Source: Paguma larvata
Lineage: Eukaryota; Chordata; Mammalia; Carnivora; Viverridae
Assembly: GCA_030068075.1 (NCBI GenBank)
Contig: CM057829.1
Location: 88,031,889 to 88,095,888 of the forward strand
Direction of reading: 5' to 3'
DNA: 64,000 nucleotides
Below are positions 12,501-22,640 of the stretch, in pieces (position 1 is the first letter of the stretch; the number at the start of each line of letters is the position of its first letter). The position numbers and the translations under genes were made by a program. The notes under the pieces were generated by a model. That model was not told where the DNA came from and did no database searches. It was given only the letters and a program-made list of their open reading frames with translations.

Positions 12501-13979
12501 ACTAGCAGGGTTCAAGAAAGAAATGGAAGAAAAAACTAAATTAAACCACAAAAATGACAGGAAAACTGAAAAGGGCATAAGGTGAAACAGATGCTGCAGA
12601 AAACACTGTAAAAGATAAAAATGACAACAGCATACAAAATGAAAAGGAAACAGGTGTTTTACAAGATTTGAGGAAAAAGAAACTAGAAGACAGGCAAGGA
12701 AGAGTTAACATAAAAATACTCAGAATCCCTGAAAAAAATCATATCTACAGAATAAAACAAATGCTTAAAGATACAATTGAGGCTTCCTCAATACAGCACT
12801 CTAGCTGTCCTCAAACGTTATCCAAGTTAAAAACAGGAAAAAAGGGGACCATTTTTTAGACTGTTTTCAGCTCCTAATGATTCTCTCGTGTTTAGGAAAA
12901 TAGCAATGGGTTTGCAAGTCATTTCTGCAACCTGGTTTAAGGACGGATATACAAGATTTGACTGAGTCTCAATATTCTTTTAATGAGGTTTCAATTCTGA
13001 TTTACAATTCTTTCTCATCAACATGAAAAAGACTAAAAGGTAGAAAACCACTTCTGCTTCTAGTTAGGATGGATAAAGACAAGAACAAGAGGAATCTGGA
13101 CAAAATAAAAAATCATACTTTTTTCAGCCTCTAGGAAACACTTACAGAATGGAATTCTAGAAAGAATGGAGCTTTTCAAAGATGAGCAGAGAGCTGCATG
13201 CTGGGATAGCAGGAGCACAGACTGAGAAACAGGGCAGCCGCAGGTGGAGACTTCAGGGGACCGAAAAAGAAGATGATAGAGCAGTCTGGAGAAGCAGACT
13301 AAAACCTCAAAGACTTCGGCTCAGGTCATGATCTCATAGTTCATGAGTTTGAGACCCACGTCGGGCTCTGTGCTAACAGCTCAGAGTCTGGAGCCTGCTT
13401 TGGATTCTGTGTCTCCCTCTGGAATCTGTCTCTCTCTGCCCCTCCCTACTTGCGCTCTGTCTCTCTCTCTCTCTCAAAAGTAAATAAACATTAAAAAAAA
13501 AAGAAAGAAAGAAATTTAAAACAATTTTGTAAATGGAGAGCTGAACTAGTAAGAAAGTATGGAAAATCCTCAGAGGTCAAAACGGAAGTCATGAAGCTGA
13601 GAAGGAGACCAGCAGCTGCCAAGAGGCTCCTCCCAGCCTTGAAGGCTTGGTTTTAACAGGCACAACAAGAATGGAAAACGAAATGATGTCCATCCCAAGT
13701 TCCTTTATAAACTAAACACAAATCTCAATAAAAATATCAACAGGATGTTTAGGAACTAGACAAGCTGATTCTAAATTTCCTGTTGAAAATACTGAAAATA
13801 AAGGGCAAAGGATTTAAATTACAAACATATATGGTTATTTTCCGCAACACTATTAAGGATGCCAGGTATCACAATTTACCAGCAATGTCATCTGAAGAGT
13901 CTTCATCACGAGGTAGAGCAGGCCTCTTACTTCTTTTGGCTTTCTCGGGTAAAGCTCTGGAAGGCTCTTTCACCCGCAT
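3443..13979 (-). CDS. USP45: USP45, N-terminal coding part (gene continues beyond position 1)
   Basis: Ubiquitin-specific peptidase 45 is a cysteine deubiquitinase; published work links it to ERCC1 deubiquitination in DNA repair. Four coding exons on the minus strand (13880-13979, 9190-9362, 7456-7559, 3443-3543) join in phase to give the first 159 codons plus one base. The start is followed by a lysine/arginine-rich stretch and an acidic DEDSSDD segment (residues 25-31). A UBP-type zinc finger then spans about residues 36-140, with candidate zinc ligands C38, H40, C62, C65, C85, C88, C93, H100/H101, H105, C127, C130 and H137. The order TCQH, CSEC, CLKC, CYECDEKLSTHCNKK matches USP45 as I remember it. 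The catalytic Cys and His boxes are not in the window. Every junction has a GT donor and an AG acceptor. Identity is confident; a few residues differ from human, as expected for an orthologue. Confidence 0.93.
3690..3960 (-). repeat. LINE-2 fragment, antisense
   Basis: aggggagtgatgtgagccga with cattttacagccatcactct is the reverse complement of the usual L2 3' region. Confidence 0.6.
3991..4220 (-). repeat. hAT-type DNA transposon remnant
   Basis: gtgattctcaaccaggag and ggcatctactgggtagaaa mark the same non-autonomous family as the element at 41321, in the opposite orientation. Confidence 0.6.
5061..5260 (+). repeat. Can-SINE, variant subfamily
   Basis: The middle reads catgaagcctgcctaagatt instead of the common felid body. 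Flanked by aaaattgctcatt duplications (5044 and 5262). Confidence 0.88.
5450..5540 (-). repeat. MIR fragment
   Basis: ttgagcatctactatgttg followed by aattcctcaca matches antisense MIR. Confidence 0.55.
5552..5745 (+). repeat. Felid Can-SINE
   Basis: Head ggggcgtctgggtggctcag, A-rich tail ending at aataaataaatgttaaaaa. No clear target duplication. Confidence 0.88.
6105..6298 (+). repeat. MER20-like hAT element
   Basis: gtggtccccagaccagcagc, then aacttgtaagaaatgcaaat, and gattctgatgtacccc near the end, matching MER20 as I know it. Confidence 0.7.
6734..6949 (+). repeat. Felid Can-SINE, full length (reference copy)
   Basis: The clearest example of the element that fills this window. A tRNA-like head has A box tggctcagttgg and B box gagttcgagcccc. 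It is followed by the felid body (gctcagagcctggagcctg in the consensus), a CT-rich stretch and a caaaaatgaataaacatt tail. The perfect 15-base target duplication gaaactagggaatca (6719 and 6950) shows retroposition by L1 machinery. Confidence 0.95.
7456..7559 (-). CDS. USP45: USP45 coding exon 3, middle of UBP zinc finger
   Basis: 104 bases from acceptor catccttag to donor ATG|GTAAG. It encodes GCGRNSESHHSVKHY and a segment ending STWIIW, residues 92-126, with the last Trp codon split. A Cys and several His of the zinc finger are here. Confidence 0.92.
8347..8550 (+). repeat. Can-SINE, first of a stacked pair
   Basis: Diverged copy with a damaged A box. Flanked by aattatta copies at 8333 and 8553. 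Confidence 0.82.
8563..8785 (+). repeat. Felid Can-SINE, second of a stacked pair
   Basis: Flanked by aattattacag at 8552 and 8792, reusing the target of the neighbour. Confidence 0.9.
9190..9362 (-). CDS. USP45: USP45 coding exon 2, start of UBP zinc finger
   Basis: 173 bases between acceptor ttattcag and donor CAG|GTGAGAA. It encodes residues 34-91, including TCQH, VCSECL and WLCLKCGFQ, which supply six candidate zinc ligands. Confidence 0.93.
9480..9930 (+). repeat. Old L1 3' end
   Basis: Diverged motifs ctgcacggctccatctatc, ggagaacagatttgtggctg and ggtggttacacaaaactac match L1M-type 3' ends. An A-rich tail ends near 9930. Confidence 0.7.
9931..10750. other. USP45 intron, no clear content
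   Basis: AT-rich intron sequence. I see no exon, repeat head or regulatory motif that I would defend. Confidence 0.5.
10755..10982 (-). repeat. Felid Can-SINE, full length
   Basis: Perfect 15-base duplication agtttttatatttta (10735 and 10984). Confidence 0.92.
11292..11500 (+). repeat. Can-SINE, diverged
   Basis: Head aggggggtctgggtgctctg; flanked by tagtatt at 11281 and 11504. Confidence 0.8.
11750..13300 (+). repeat. Old L1 or HAL1 with ORF1 remnant
   Basis: A diverged LINE in the sense orientation, antisense to USP45. At 12690-12765 the plus-strand translation EDRQGRVNIKILRIPEKN matches the conserved L1 ORF1 segment of the type RRNNIRIIGIPEK. Reading frames around it are broken. The outer limits are approximate. 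Confidence 0.6.
13313..13500 (+). repeat. Felid Can-SINE, 5' truncated
   Basis: Begins at cttcggctcaggtcatgatc, lacking the first 40 or so bases of the head. The tail runs into (AAAG)n. Confidence 0.88.
13560..13875 (+). repeat. L1 ORF2 fragment next to a USP45 exon
   Basis: aatctcaataaaaatatcaa, then acaagctgattctaaatttc, is the L1 ORF2 region near NPISIKIPT, in the plus orientation. It ends within about ten bases of the first coding exon of USP45. Confidence 0.65.
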
Positions 13980-13989
13980 CTGTTATTTA
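13880..13989 (-). CDS. USP45: USP45 first coding exon
   Basis: On the minus strand the exon follows the acceptor cttttcag, has 10 bases of 5' leader and starts ATG at 13979. An in-frame TAA sits two codons upstream of the ATG, so this is the true start. It encodes 33 codons plus one base (MRVKEPSRALPEKAK at the start) and ends at a GGTAAAT donor. Sense L1 sequence abuts its intronic side below 13875. Confidence 0.92.
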
Positions 13990-14250
13990 CTGAAAAGATG
14001 GGGAGGGGGAAATATGAATATACTTTAATCCTCAAAATGAAAATTTTAGCTACTGTACTTTATGTATATTAAAATTGAAAGGACTTCGATTTTAGTCGGG
14101 CCTAGGAAATCAACAGAGGGAGAAGAAAACACCAGGTGAAACCAAAGAAATCTTTCTTAAACCAAAATATACAAATGCACATGACATTTGACTTTTACCA
14201 GCTACTCCTTAGATACAGGATGTCCAGGTAAAAAAAAAAAAAGTTTTGAG

Positions 14251-14470
14251 GGGCACCTGGGTGACTCAGTCCTCAGTCGGTTAAGCGTCCGACTTCAGCT
14301 CAGGTCATGATCTCATGGTTCGAGGGTTCTGGCCCCGCATCAGGCTCTGTGCTGACTGCTCGGAGCCTGAAGCCTGCTTTGGATTCTGTGTCTCCCTCTC
14401 TCTCTGCTCCTCCCCACCTCATGCTCTGTCTTTCTCTGTCTCAAAAATAAATAAACATTTAAAAAATAAA
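14251..14470 (+). repeat. Felid Can-SINE, full length
   Basis: Duplication aagttttga at 14241 and about 14472. The head has a small internal duplication, cagtcctcagtcggtt. Confidence 0.9.
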
Positions 14471-14659
14471 TAAAGTTTTGATCAAGGAAACAAGTGCTTC
14501 TTCTAGGCCCTGTGCTCACCTTGTCATTTCCCCATCCCACGAGCTAGGAAACAAGCTGGAAAAGCCGCAACAGACCAGGGATGGATGCCGGGTGCTGGCC
14601 CTACCTGCCCTGTATGACCCAGGACTCAACTACTGAGGGAGAAATACATTGTTTTAAGC

Positions 14660-15120
14660 TACTCCATTTTTTTGGTTTTTCTCCACTTTTTTATTATGAA
14701 AAAATTTACCCTTCCACCAAAGTTAAAAGAACAATATAATAGGCACCCATATATTTACTACCTAAATTCCACATGGAGAACATTTTGCCATATTTGTCTT
14801 ATCTAATCATCAGCGTGTATAGAGAGGTATATACACATATGTGGGTATGTTTGTTTTTGCTTGACTATTTTAAAGGAAGTTGCAAAGAGCATGAACATTT
14901 TTCTATATAATCACATCATCATCGCATCTCAGAAAATTAACAGTAATTCCCTATTCTGATATTCCACCAGATTCTAACCTCTTCAGCTGACCCAGAAGTA
15001 GCTCCCATACTATTTTTTTTTTAATCAAGATTAAATCAAGGTTTGCACTTTGTATTGGTTATGTCCTGGTAATTGTTAGTATCTTTTAATCTAGAACTGT
15101 TCTTCCCATCTTATACTTTC
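14660..15120 (-). repeat. Old L1 3' region, antisense
   Basis: ggcacccatatatttactac, agaacattttgccatattt and cctattctgatattccacca match the reverse complement of L1M 3' sequences. Confidence 0.55.
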
Positions 15121-15139
15121 CTAAGATGCTAGCTTTTTT

Positions 15140-15265
15140 AAGAGATAGGGACAGTGCATATGAGTCACCTCAAAGAACTTGTTAAAATATGGATTTTGGT
15201 TCAGCAAGTCTGGCACAGGACCTGAGATTTTGCCTAACCGTCTCCCAGTAGGAAGGCATTGCTGG
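15140..15265 (+). repeat. MER5-like hAT fragment
   Basis: gagtcacctcaaagaacttg and ttaaaatatggattttggtt resemble MER5A. Short and diverged. Confidence 0.45.
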
Positions 15266-15761
15266 GATCCGTATACCATACTTTCAATAGCAACGCTGTA
15301 TAATGTACCACACTTAATCTATCTTTCTTCACCGGGTTACTTACCTCTGTCCCTTAGATTTCTTAAAACCCCAAGGTTAATTCTAAAAATTTTAGATACA
15401 AATTAAGCATTTTTTAAAACTACTGTACTTGGAGTCTGTTAAAGTAGCTTAGCCTAAATGCTACCTAATATCATCTGTTCCATAGCTAAGCTACACTGCC
15501 ATTTTCATGGCTATTTGTTTATTTGCTTTTATTGATCAAGGTGGAAGAATCTTTCAACTCAATAGTAAATTCTGAATCTTGATTAGGTTATACCATATTC
15601 CACAAAAAGGAGCTTTTGGGTTTACCATTTTGAAAACCATTTCTTTAACTCCAGGGGTCATCACTCTTGAAATGAATTGCAACAAACTATGGCCTTCAGG
15701 GTTAGAGACATACAAGGATTCTGAGTTCCCTGACCATTTCATTTCATTTCTTTCTTTCTTT

Positions 15762-15861
15762 TTTTTTTTTTAAGTAGTTTCCACACCCAACACAGGGTTT
15801 GAACTCATGATTTTGAGATCAAGAGTCGGACGCTCTACTGACTGAGCAAGCCAGGAGTCCT
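15762..15861 (-). repeat. Older Can-SINE, tRNA-like head only
   Basis: agtttccacacccaacacag, gatcaagagtcggacgctct and gactgagcaagccaggagtc belong to the short older carnivore SINE type. Confidence 0.8.
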
Positions 15862-17079
15862 CACCATTTCATTTCTGACTGCCTTTGTCCTCCAAACTTC
15901 CTCATCCACTTACCCCTACAGTTCCACCTTGCAAAATCACTAATTCAGGTATCCCGGTCCCTAATCACAACTTTGAGTTCTTCCAGCTTGCCTGTTCAGC
16001 CACTCCTCATTCACTTTTAATGTGCAGGCTGACAGGAGGCTGCATCTCACCAAGGGCTTCCATGACCGCTATAGCAAGGCAGGGAGACCGGGAAGTGGCA
16101 GATGGCGCTCTGGTTCCTAAGCTTCACTGGGAAATGCTGTATGTCACAGCTGCTCATATTTTACCAGCACGAGCAAGTCATATGGCCATGTTTAACTTCA
16201 AGTAGACATGGGGGGGATGGGGTGGGAGGTGGGGTATATACAAAAAGTGCAACCTTACCATCTACACAGGAAGAACGAAGTATGTATGCACAAGCCTTAA
16301 CAACTACCACATCACCCCTCTAACAGAAATTCAAACCTAAATGAACCCAATTAACTACTTTCTCCGTGTCTGCCTCCAAAGAGGCTGGAGAAAATCTTGT
16401 AAGAAAGCAGACTGGGTCACTAAATTCCTAACACAAGGTCAACCTCAAATGGATCAAGCCCTCCCATTATCCACTACACTTTCCAGAAAACTTATTTAAC
16501 CTACTCCTCACACAGCCATTTGAAACCTTTCTCACTCTCCCGAACCTCTCACTCTGCCATCTCCAACTTCTCAAAATAGTATCTAGTCTTCTACCTAACT
16601 GTGGGGAGAAATGACATAATCAGATGGCAAATCTGCTCTTTCCCCCCCCAAACTGACAGAGTTACCTCCAAATATTTCAACCTGATGTCCTCAGAATATA
16701 GGCGTAAGTAATAGAATCCAGGAAAAATGGCCATGAGAAACTTGTCCTACATGTTCCCCAACTGCACAGATAAACTCTAGATAACCAATGACACGTAGAT
16801 AATGCTGGCAGAACAACAACAACAAAAAAAATAGGTATTTGACCTATAATCTCCAAAAGGTCTGTAAAAGACACTATTCAAACTTAAGTTGACAAGTAAT
16901 TTCCAGAGGTTTCTCTGACATATGCAATATATCTAAACATAAAAATACTTCTGGACAGTAACTCACTATTTAGCAATCACTTATCTGGATAGCTTTCCCT
17001 TTCATTCCTCTTTAAGGCAAAAAGAGACGAAATTAAAGTCCAAATACTAGAGCTTCAAGTTCTTTCTATCACCAATATT

Positions 17080-17420
17080 GTTATCTGGAGAGTTCCAAGA
17101 CCACTCTCACATTTGGTGATTCACTTGAAGAACTCAGAGGACTCAGCATGTAGTTGTACTCATAGCTAACTTTTATTACAGCAATGTCGTATGGACATAC
17201 AGCCTGGATCATTCCTTATGTTTACTCCCTCCCAGAAAGGATCAAACAGAGCACACTCCTTCCCCCAATAAAGAAAACCCAGCAATGTCTGTGCAATGTT
17301 TCTGCTCAGGGAAGCCCATGACAGACTCATGTGGAGGGGAGGGGGGGGGTGTTATAGGGGCTGATAACTCCAGCATAAACTATATAGTTCCCAGATGCCA
17401 AACAAGTTGTAGCCTTGCAA
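17080..17420. repeat. Possible LTR-derived sequence
   Basis: cttttattacagcaatgtcg, followed by tgctcagggaagcccatgac and gcataaactatatagtt, recalls an old ERVL-class LTR read in antisense. Weak call; includes a G-run at 17339-17349. Confidence 0.3.
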
Positions 17421-17764
17421 AGCAGGCCTTTCTAAGGATAGCAGTCTCGGTATGTTAACTCTTTTCAGCACAAATAAGCCCTGGCCATTTTTCTCACATG
17501 GTTTCCCAAACAAAACTTTTCAGTTTTCAACTTCAGTATTACTCCAACATCTGTCTTTTCTCTGCTGTAGGATGCGCAACAAAGTTATTTAGAATGTTTA
17601 ATTTAAAAAAAAAAAATGCTATACAAACAAAAGCCCATATTCTCAAAAAGAAAAAAATCACTTTTCCCTACCCTTGGGCTCTCGGGCAGTTGTTTTCAGC
17701 GTGGGGAGGACTGACTCTCCTTTTAGTACCAGGCTGCAAAAAATGAACAACACTTGCATACTTC

Positions 17765-17955
17765 TGCTCGGCTTCTGAGCACTTCAAAGACACTATCCCC
17801 CTTGTTTCTCACAATCACCTTTTGAGAGAGGTTACTATGACCTTCCTCATTTTACGCTTGAGGAAACTGAGACACACAGAGGTTAAGTGACTTGCAGAGG
17901 TCCCGGAGCCCGAAAGTGGTGGACGGAGACTTGGACCCGGCAGCTCGTCTCCAGC
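17765..17955 (-). repeat. MIR near the USP45 promoter
   Basis: ctcattttacgcttgaggaa, actgagacacacagaggtt and aagtgacttgcagaggtc form an antisense MIR, 50-100 bases below the CpG island. Confidence 0.75.
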
Positions 17956-18205
17956 GTTCCTAATACTATGCGATGCTTCCAAAACCCCGTGGTAAGCCTT
18001 GCTTCCTCCGGTCCCTAATCAACGCATCCCAACTTTCTCAAGACCAAATGCCTAGTGAGGAGAGTGTGCAGGAGGGAGGCGGGAAAAGGGTATCGGGCTG
18101 CGCATCGATCGCGATGCCGCGGAGACTCGGGCCCCTCCCTGCGGCCCCCCACCCGCCCAAACAACCCCGGCTACTCCAGCCGCCGCCCAGCCCGGCCGCA
18201 CTCAC

Positions 18206-18290
18206 GCGGCCCGCGGAGACCGCCTAGAACTCCCCGGGATCGCAAAGGAGGGGGGAAGGGGAAGACGTAGGACGCCTCTCTCCCAGGCCC
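18206..18290 (-). other. USP45: USP45 alternative untranslated first exon end
   Basis: A second strong donor, GCCGC|GTGAGTGCGG, ends at 18206, 164 bases inside the first. Either an alternative start or alternative donor use would produce it. Upper limit unknown. Confidence 0.4.
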
Positions 18291-18369
18291 GTCCAACCAC
18301 AAGGGGCAGGGGTCGAGCAAGCGAAGACGGAGATACTACGGCAACCCCGGCGACGTTGTCCGGACTCAC

Positions 18370-18470
18370 CACGCCGGGCCGAGACGCCGCGTCTACAACC
18401 AGAAAGGACTGCGCCTGCGCGGCCGACCACCCCGCCGGCAGAGGCGTGGCCTCGTGTGCCCGCCCCACAG
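18370..18470 (-). other. USP45: USP45 putative untranslated first exon (upstream version)
   Basis: On the minus strand a good donor, GGCGTG|GTGAGTC, ends an exon at 18370 inside the CpG island. The first coding exon carries only 10 leader bases, so a separate 5' untranslated exon is required. The transcription start is not visible; the upper limit of 18470 is a guess. Confidence 0.5.
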
Positions 18471-19279
18471 CCGGAGTGGGGCGTGGACAGGGAGGGGTCG
18501 GCTCGCGTGGCGCCTGCGTTCTCTAAGTCTGCAGAGCGCGATAGGCAAGGCTAATCTTAGAAAAATAGCTACTGGCTCCTTATTGCGTCCCAAGTGTCTG
18601 GGAGTGCGCAGCTCGAGTCTTCCCCGAGTCGGGGACTTAGGTCTCAGTTGTTGCTGAGGGCCTAACGGAATAGCCTCCGACTTTCCTCCGTCACACTCTT
18701 CTGTACAATAAAGTCACATCTAACATTTGTCATATGTTATCTTGCATTTTTTCATTTTAATTGGCTTACCGGTCCTTACTTACGACACAGAAATTTTCTT
18801 GACCTACACTTATGCTCCTTCGAAGTTCGATTATCCGTTAAGGTGGTCTGGACATTGCATATGTTTAGTAAAAATAGTTGGTTTGAAAATATTTTGTCCA
18901 AATGATAATGCAAACATCAACACTAGTTGTGGGTAAGCTCTACAAGCTTTGTAATCTCCCACAAGTCTTCAGCCAGGAGACAGATGTATCCTTATGGTTA
19001 GAAACTTGGATTAAGTGTCAAACATACCAGAGACAAACCAAAAGACTCTTGTTTTTCCGTTAAAAACTCCAATTCATATCTTATGAAATAGGTAGCATTA
19101 TTCCCATGTAAATAACTTGGCAAAGGAAGTTACTAGATGTTGACATTGTATGTGGAAACCACTCATTCAACAAATAGAACTAAATATTAATACCCAGTTA
19201 CTGTGGTAGGTATAGGGATACATAATCATGTTTTGGAATAGGGGAAAAAATATTCTTTAGGAAATATTTTCTTTAAGCA

Positions 19280-19302
19280 AAAAAAAAAAAAAAAAAAAAA
19301 AA
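19280..19302 (+). repeat. Poly(A) run
   Basis: Uninterrupted run of more than 20 A with no recognisable SINE body in front. Confidence 0.8.
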
Positions 19303-19639
19303 GATTCCCAAGTAAGAATAGGTCATATTGTGGTGTAATTGTGAAGTCAAAATTTTCTACATCGGAAATCAATGTTTTTTATTTATTTTAACATTGGATT
19401 TAAAAAAGAACATGGAGGAAAAAAGATATGCAAACTTGTGCAAATCTAAATAATTTCCATACTACATTGCATTGAAGTAAACAAGATTTTAAAAAATGTA
19501 TCATATACTGGAATCCAATTTACAGTAAAAAAAAAAAAGAGGGACTCAATTAGAACAAGAAATTTAGGAATTATGCAAACAGTACATCATTTTTCTTGGA
19601 AATGGTAAAATTCCAAAACTATCTTGGTTTCTAAAAGTC

Positions 19640-19870
19640 TGCATTCTATTTTACAACTTGATTTTTTTCACTTGACAATATATCTTGGACATAACTCCAC
19701 GTTAGCCTCATTCTTTTGACTAGTTGCTTAAAATTCCAGTGAATGGATGTCATTCCCCCCCCCCCAGGTTCTGTTAATGTACCTTTATCTTTGCCTACTT
19801 GTGCAACTATCTTCAGTAAACTGTTAGCAGTGGAAATGCTGAGTCAACAGATACTCATTTTAAGTTTCAA
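19640..19870 (-). repeat. Old L1 3' fragment, antisense
   Basis: ccagtgaatggatgtcattc and gtggaaatgctgagtcaaca match the reverse complement of L1M 3' regions. Confidence 0.45.
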
Positions 19871-19976
19871 TAGAAACTCTTTTGAAAAAAAAGTTGCATG
19901 GAAAACAATACATTTCCTAATTCTTCATTTGATTTGTCAAATATCTGGAGGCTTCATGAGGACTTAGAAACGGGGA

Positions 19977-20250
19977 GGGGCGCCTGAGTGGCTCAGTCGG
20001 TTAACGCTCCGACTTCCACTTCCGCCTTCTACTTCGACTCAGGTCACGATCTCCCGGCTTAAGGCTTAGGAGTTCAAGCCCCCGCGTTGGGCTCTGTGCT
20101 GACAGGTCACAGCCTGGAACCTGCTTGGGATTCTGTGTCTCCGTCTTTCTCTGCCCTTCCCCTGCTCATGCTCTCTCTCTCGCTCGCGCTCTCTCTCTCT
20201 CTCTCTCTCAAAATAAACAAAAACATTTTTAAAAATTTACAAATAAAAAG
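19977..20250 (+). repeat. Felid Can-SINE with expanded head
   Basis: The head has an extra block, ttccacttccgccttctact. Long CT/CG stretch at 20173-20210. Duplication agaaacgggga / agaaatgggga. Confidence 0.88.
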
Positions 20251-21121
20251 AAAGAAATGGGGAAAATTCCCTCCTTTCCAATCGCCTTTCACTTGCATTA
20301 TGCCAAGAAATAAAATGAGTTGAGAATTAATGATTCATATCAACTCAGCACCAGTAGGCAGACCAACTATTTTTCTCCCTTCATCCCTCTTTAAGCCTTC
20401 CTAGCTCTGAAAGAAGAGCTTGGACACTTGTCCAAGGAATAATGATCAAGACTATCTTTTGACAAGAATTTTTGCTATACGAACTCTTAAACTAAGTTTG
20501 GCACTACTGGTACAGGAGGAGCAATTCATCTTTTCAGAAAAAAAAATCCTGCAGAAAAATATTTCTCAAATAATTAGTCATGAACATTGGAAAAAGAATT
20601 GTTTAGTAATATGTCCTCTTGCAAAAGCATAAATCATATTGAATGTGATTTATTGAAACCAAGCACATCGTTTCATTGTTTCCATATCTGTGTTCATACT
20701 ACCTATGGTTTGTGATGTATTCAGGACAGCTTGGGGATGCCATGGGGAGTGGGCGAATCTACAATATATGATGACATCTTAGTTCCAAGTTAATCCACAA
20801 AATAGATTATATAGAAACTATGACTAAACTCCAAATGATTTGGAAAAATATAATTGTAAGTGATGGCACTGATGTAGAAACTTGAAGTGCTTTTATTAAT
20901 TATTAAATTATTGAAATGGAATAATTTTAAAGTATTTAATGAAATTATTCCTTAGATACATACTTTAATAATGCCATTTAGAAATTAACTTTAAAAATTT
21001 CCATTGTAAATTAATTTGCAGTTAAATATAGCTTTCATTATGTTTGGGAACCAAATTGAGAATAAATTCAAAATGAGGTAATGAACCAAGTTGAAAATAA
21101 ATATAAAAACACAGTAATGAT

Positions 21122-21325
21122 TGGGACACCTCGGTGGCTCAATCGCTTAAGCTCAGGTCATGATCTCACAATTGGTGAGTTCAAGTCCTGCATTGCGTTC
21201 TGTGCTGACAGCTCAGAGCCTGGAGCCTGCTTCAGATTCTGTGTCTCCCTCTCTCTCTGCCCCTCACCTGTTCACGCTCTGTCTCTCAAAAATGAATAAA
21301 TATTTTAAAAATTAAAAAAAACACG
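21122..21325 (+). repeat. Can-SINE with head deletion
   Basis: About 20 bases are missing between cgcttaa and gctcaggtcatgat. Confidence 0.85.
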
Positions 21326-21338
21326 ATGATAAATTCTA

Positions 21339-21836
21339 TGTGAGAAGCTGAATAACACCCCCTACCCCCAAATGTGTTCTAATTTCCTGGAACCTGTGAT
21401 CATGTTAGTTCGCGTGGCAAGAGGACTTTACAAATATGATTAAATTAAGGATTTTGAGGTAGGGAAATTATCCCGGATCATCCGAGTAGTCCCAGAATTA
21501 TCACAAAGGTCTTTTGAAAAGGGTCGGAGGAAGAGGAGGGGATGTGACAACAGAAGCAAAGGTCAGAGTTGGAGAGAGATTTCAAGACGCCAAACAGCTG
21601 GCTTTGAAGTTGGGGAAGGGGACCACTAGCCAAGGAATGCAGGCAGCTTCTAATGGATGAAAAAAGCAGGAAAGAACTTCTCCCCAAGAACCTTCAGAAG
21701 TAACACAGGTCTGCGGACACCACAGTTTTAGCCAAGTAAGAGTTCCGACATACAGAACTGTACACAATAAATTTACATTGTTTAAAGCCAGTAAATTTGT
21801 GGTAATTTGTTACAGTGGCAGTTGAAAACTAACACA
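21339..21836 (+). repeat. MaLR-type LTR
   Basis: Landmarks gaagctgaataacacccc, aagaggactttacaaatatg, gatttcaagacgccaaaca, and the end caataaatttacattgttta with gttgaaaactaacaca. This follows the order of MLT1/MST LTRs. Confidence 0.7.
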
Positions 21837-22179
21837 TACACTAGTTCGACCTACCTCTGACAAAGCTATTGTCAAATACAGTCAGATGTCAAAGTTGTAA
21901 GGGAAAGATGACAGCATGAGATTATCTTAATACTGACATCAGTTGAACCAGCTATCGGATTTAAGAGCAATTCTTAAGAAAGTATCCATGTAGTTTCCTT
22001 TAATCTGCAAGAATCCTGATATAAAGTAAGTTGAAAATTTTACTTTATGGTCTTTAAGTTTTATCTTTGTTGTATTTTCTACTTTCCACTTTTAAACTTT
22101 GTCTCTCCTTTAGAAAATAATAATCAAACTCAAAAAAAGGCCAGCTCTCAGTTTCTTGAGTTCGAACCCCGTTCCCTCA

Positions 22180-22640
22180 GCTGTCACCCCCTGAGGCTCT
22201 CCCCGGTTCGTCCAGCGCCGGACGGAGGGGGGCGCTCAAGAGCCGGGAGGCCGAGTCCTGGGAGGAGGAGCCGGAGGGGGAAGCGGTCGCGAGCCCCGGG
22301 GGCGCGAGTGGGAGATGGTGCTGCCGCGGCCGCTGCTCGGGAATGCGTGCCGTGCGGTCCTCGGGTCGGCGGAGGCTGTGCTCTGGGGTGAGCTCCGTGG
22401 TCGTTGGGGAAAGGGAGGGCGCCTCACCTCGGGCCCCGGGGAAGAAATGGCATTGGTGGGGGTGCTCGCTTCTTGAAGCTTCCAGTTGAAAGTCAGACCC
22501 ATTGCTCTTGGTACCTGAGAGGGAAGCACCCACTGACGATCCCGGGCTACTCGGGTCTCGGGCTGCTCTTGGGGGACGCAGGGAGAGAGGGCAACGTTGC
22601 TCCAGCAACCTCGCGCGGGGAGGCATTTTGGAAGATACTG
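22180..22640. promoter_or_regulatory. CpG island and promoter region of TSTD3
   Basis: GC-rich and CpG-dense, surrounded by AT-rich DNA, and contains the first coding exon of TSTD3 at 22315-22387. No TATA box is evident. The transcription start is probably between 22200 and 22310. Confidence 0.7.
22315..22387 (+). CDS. TSTD3: TSTD3 coding exon 1
   Basis: Encodes 24 codons plus one base and ends at donor CTCTGGG|GTGAGC. The peptide MVLPRPLLGNACRAVLGSA has the look of an organelle-targeting leader. The phase fits the exon at 29251 exactly. Confidence 0.75.

Larger units (their letters stand above)
18000..18600. promoter_or_regulatory. CpG island and promoter region of USP45
   Basis: A GC-rich, CpG-dense stretch immediately upstream of USP45 on the minus strand. 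There is a near-match to the NRF1 site (gcgcctgcgc) at 18411-18420 and several GC boxes. No TATA box is seen, as is usual for housekeeping promoters. Confidence 0.75.
18471..22180. other. Intergenic region between USP45 and TSTD3
   Basis: The two genes are transcribed away from each other. The stretch holds an old L1 fragment near 19640-19870, a 20-odd-base poly(A) run at 19280-19302, SINEs at 19977 and 21122, and a MaLR-type LTR at 21339. I see no coding exon in 18600-19640 or 20330-21080. Confidence 0.6.
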
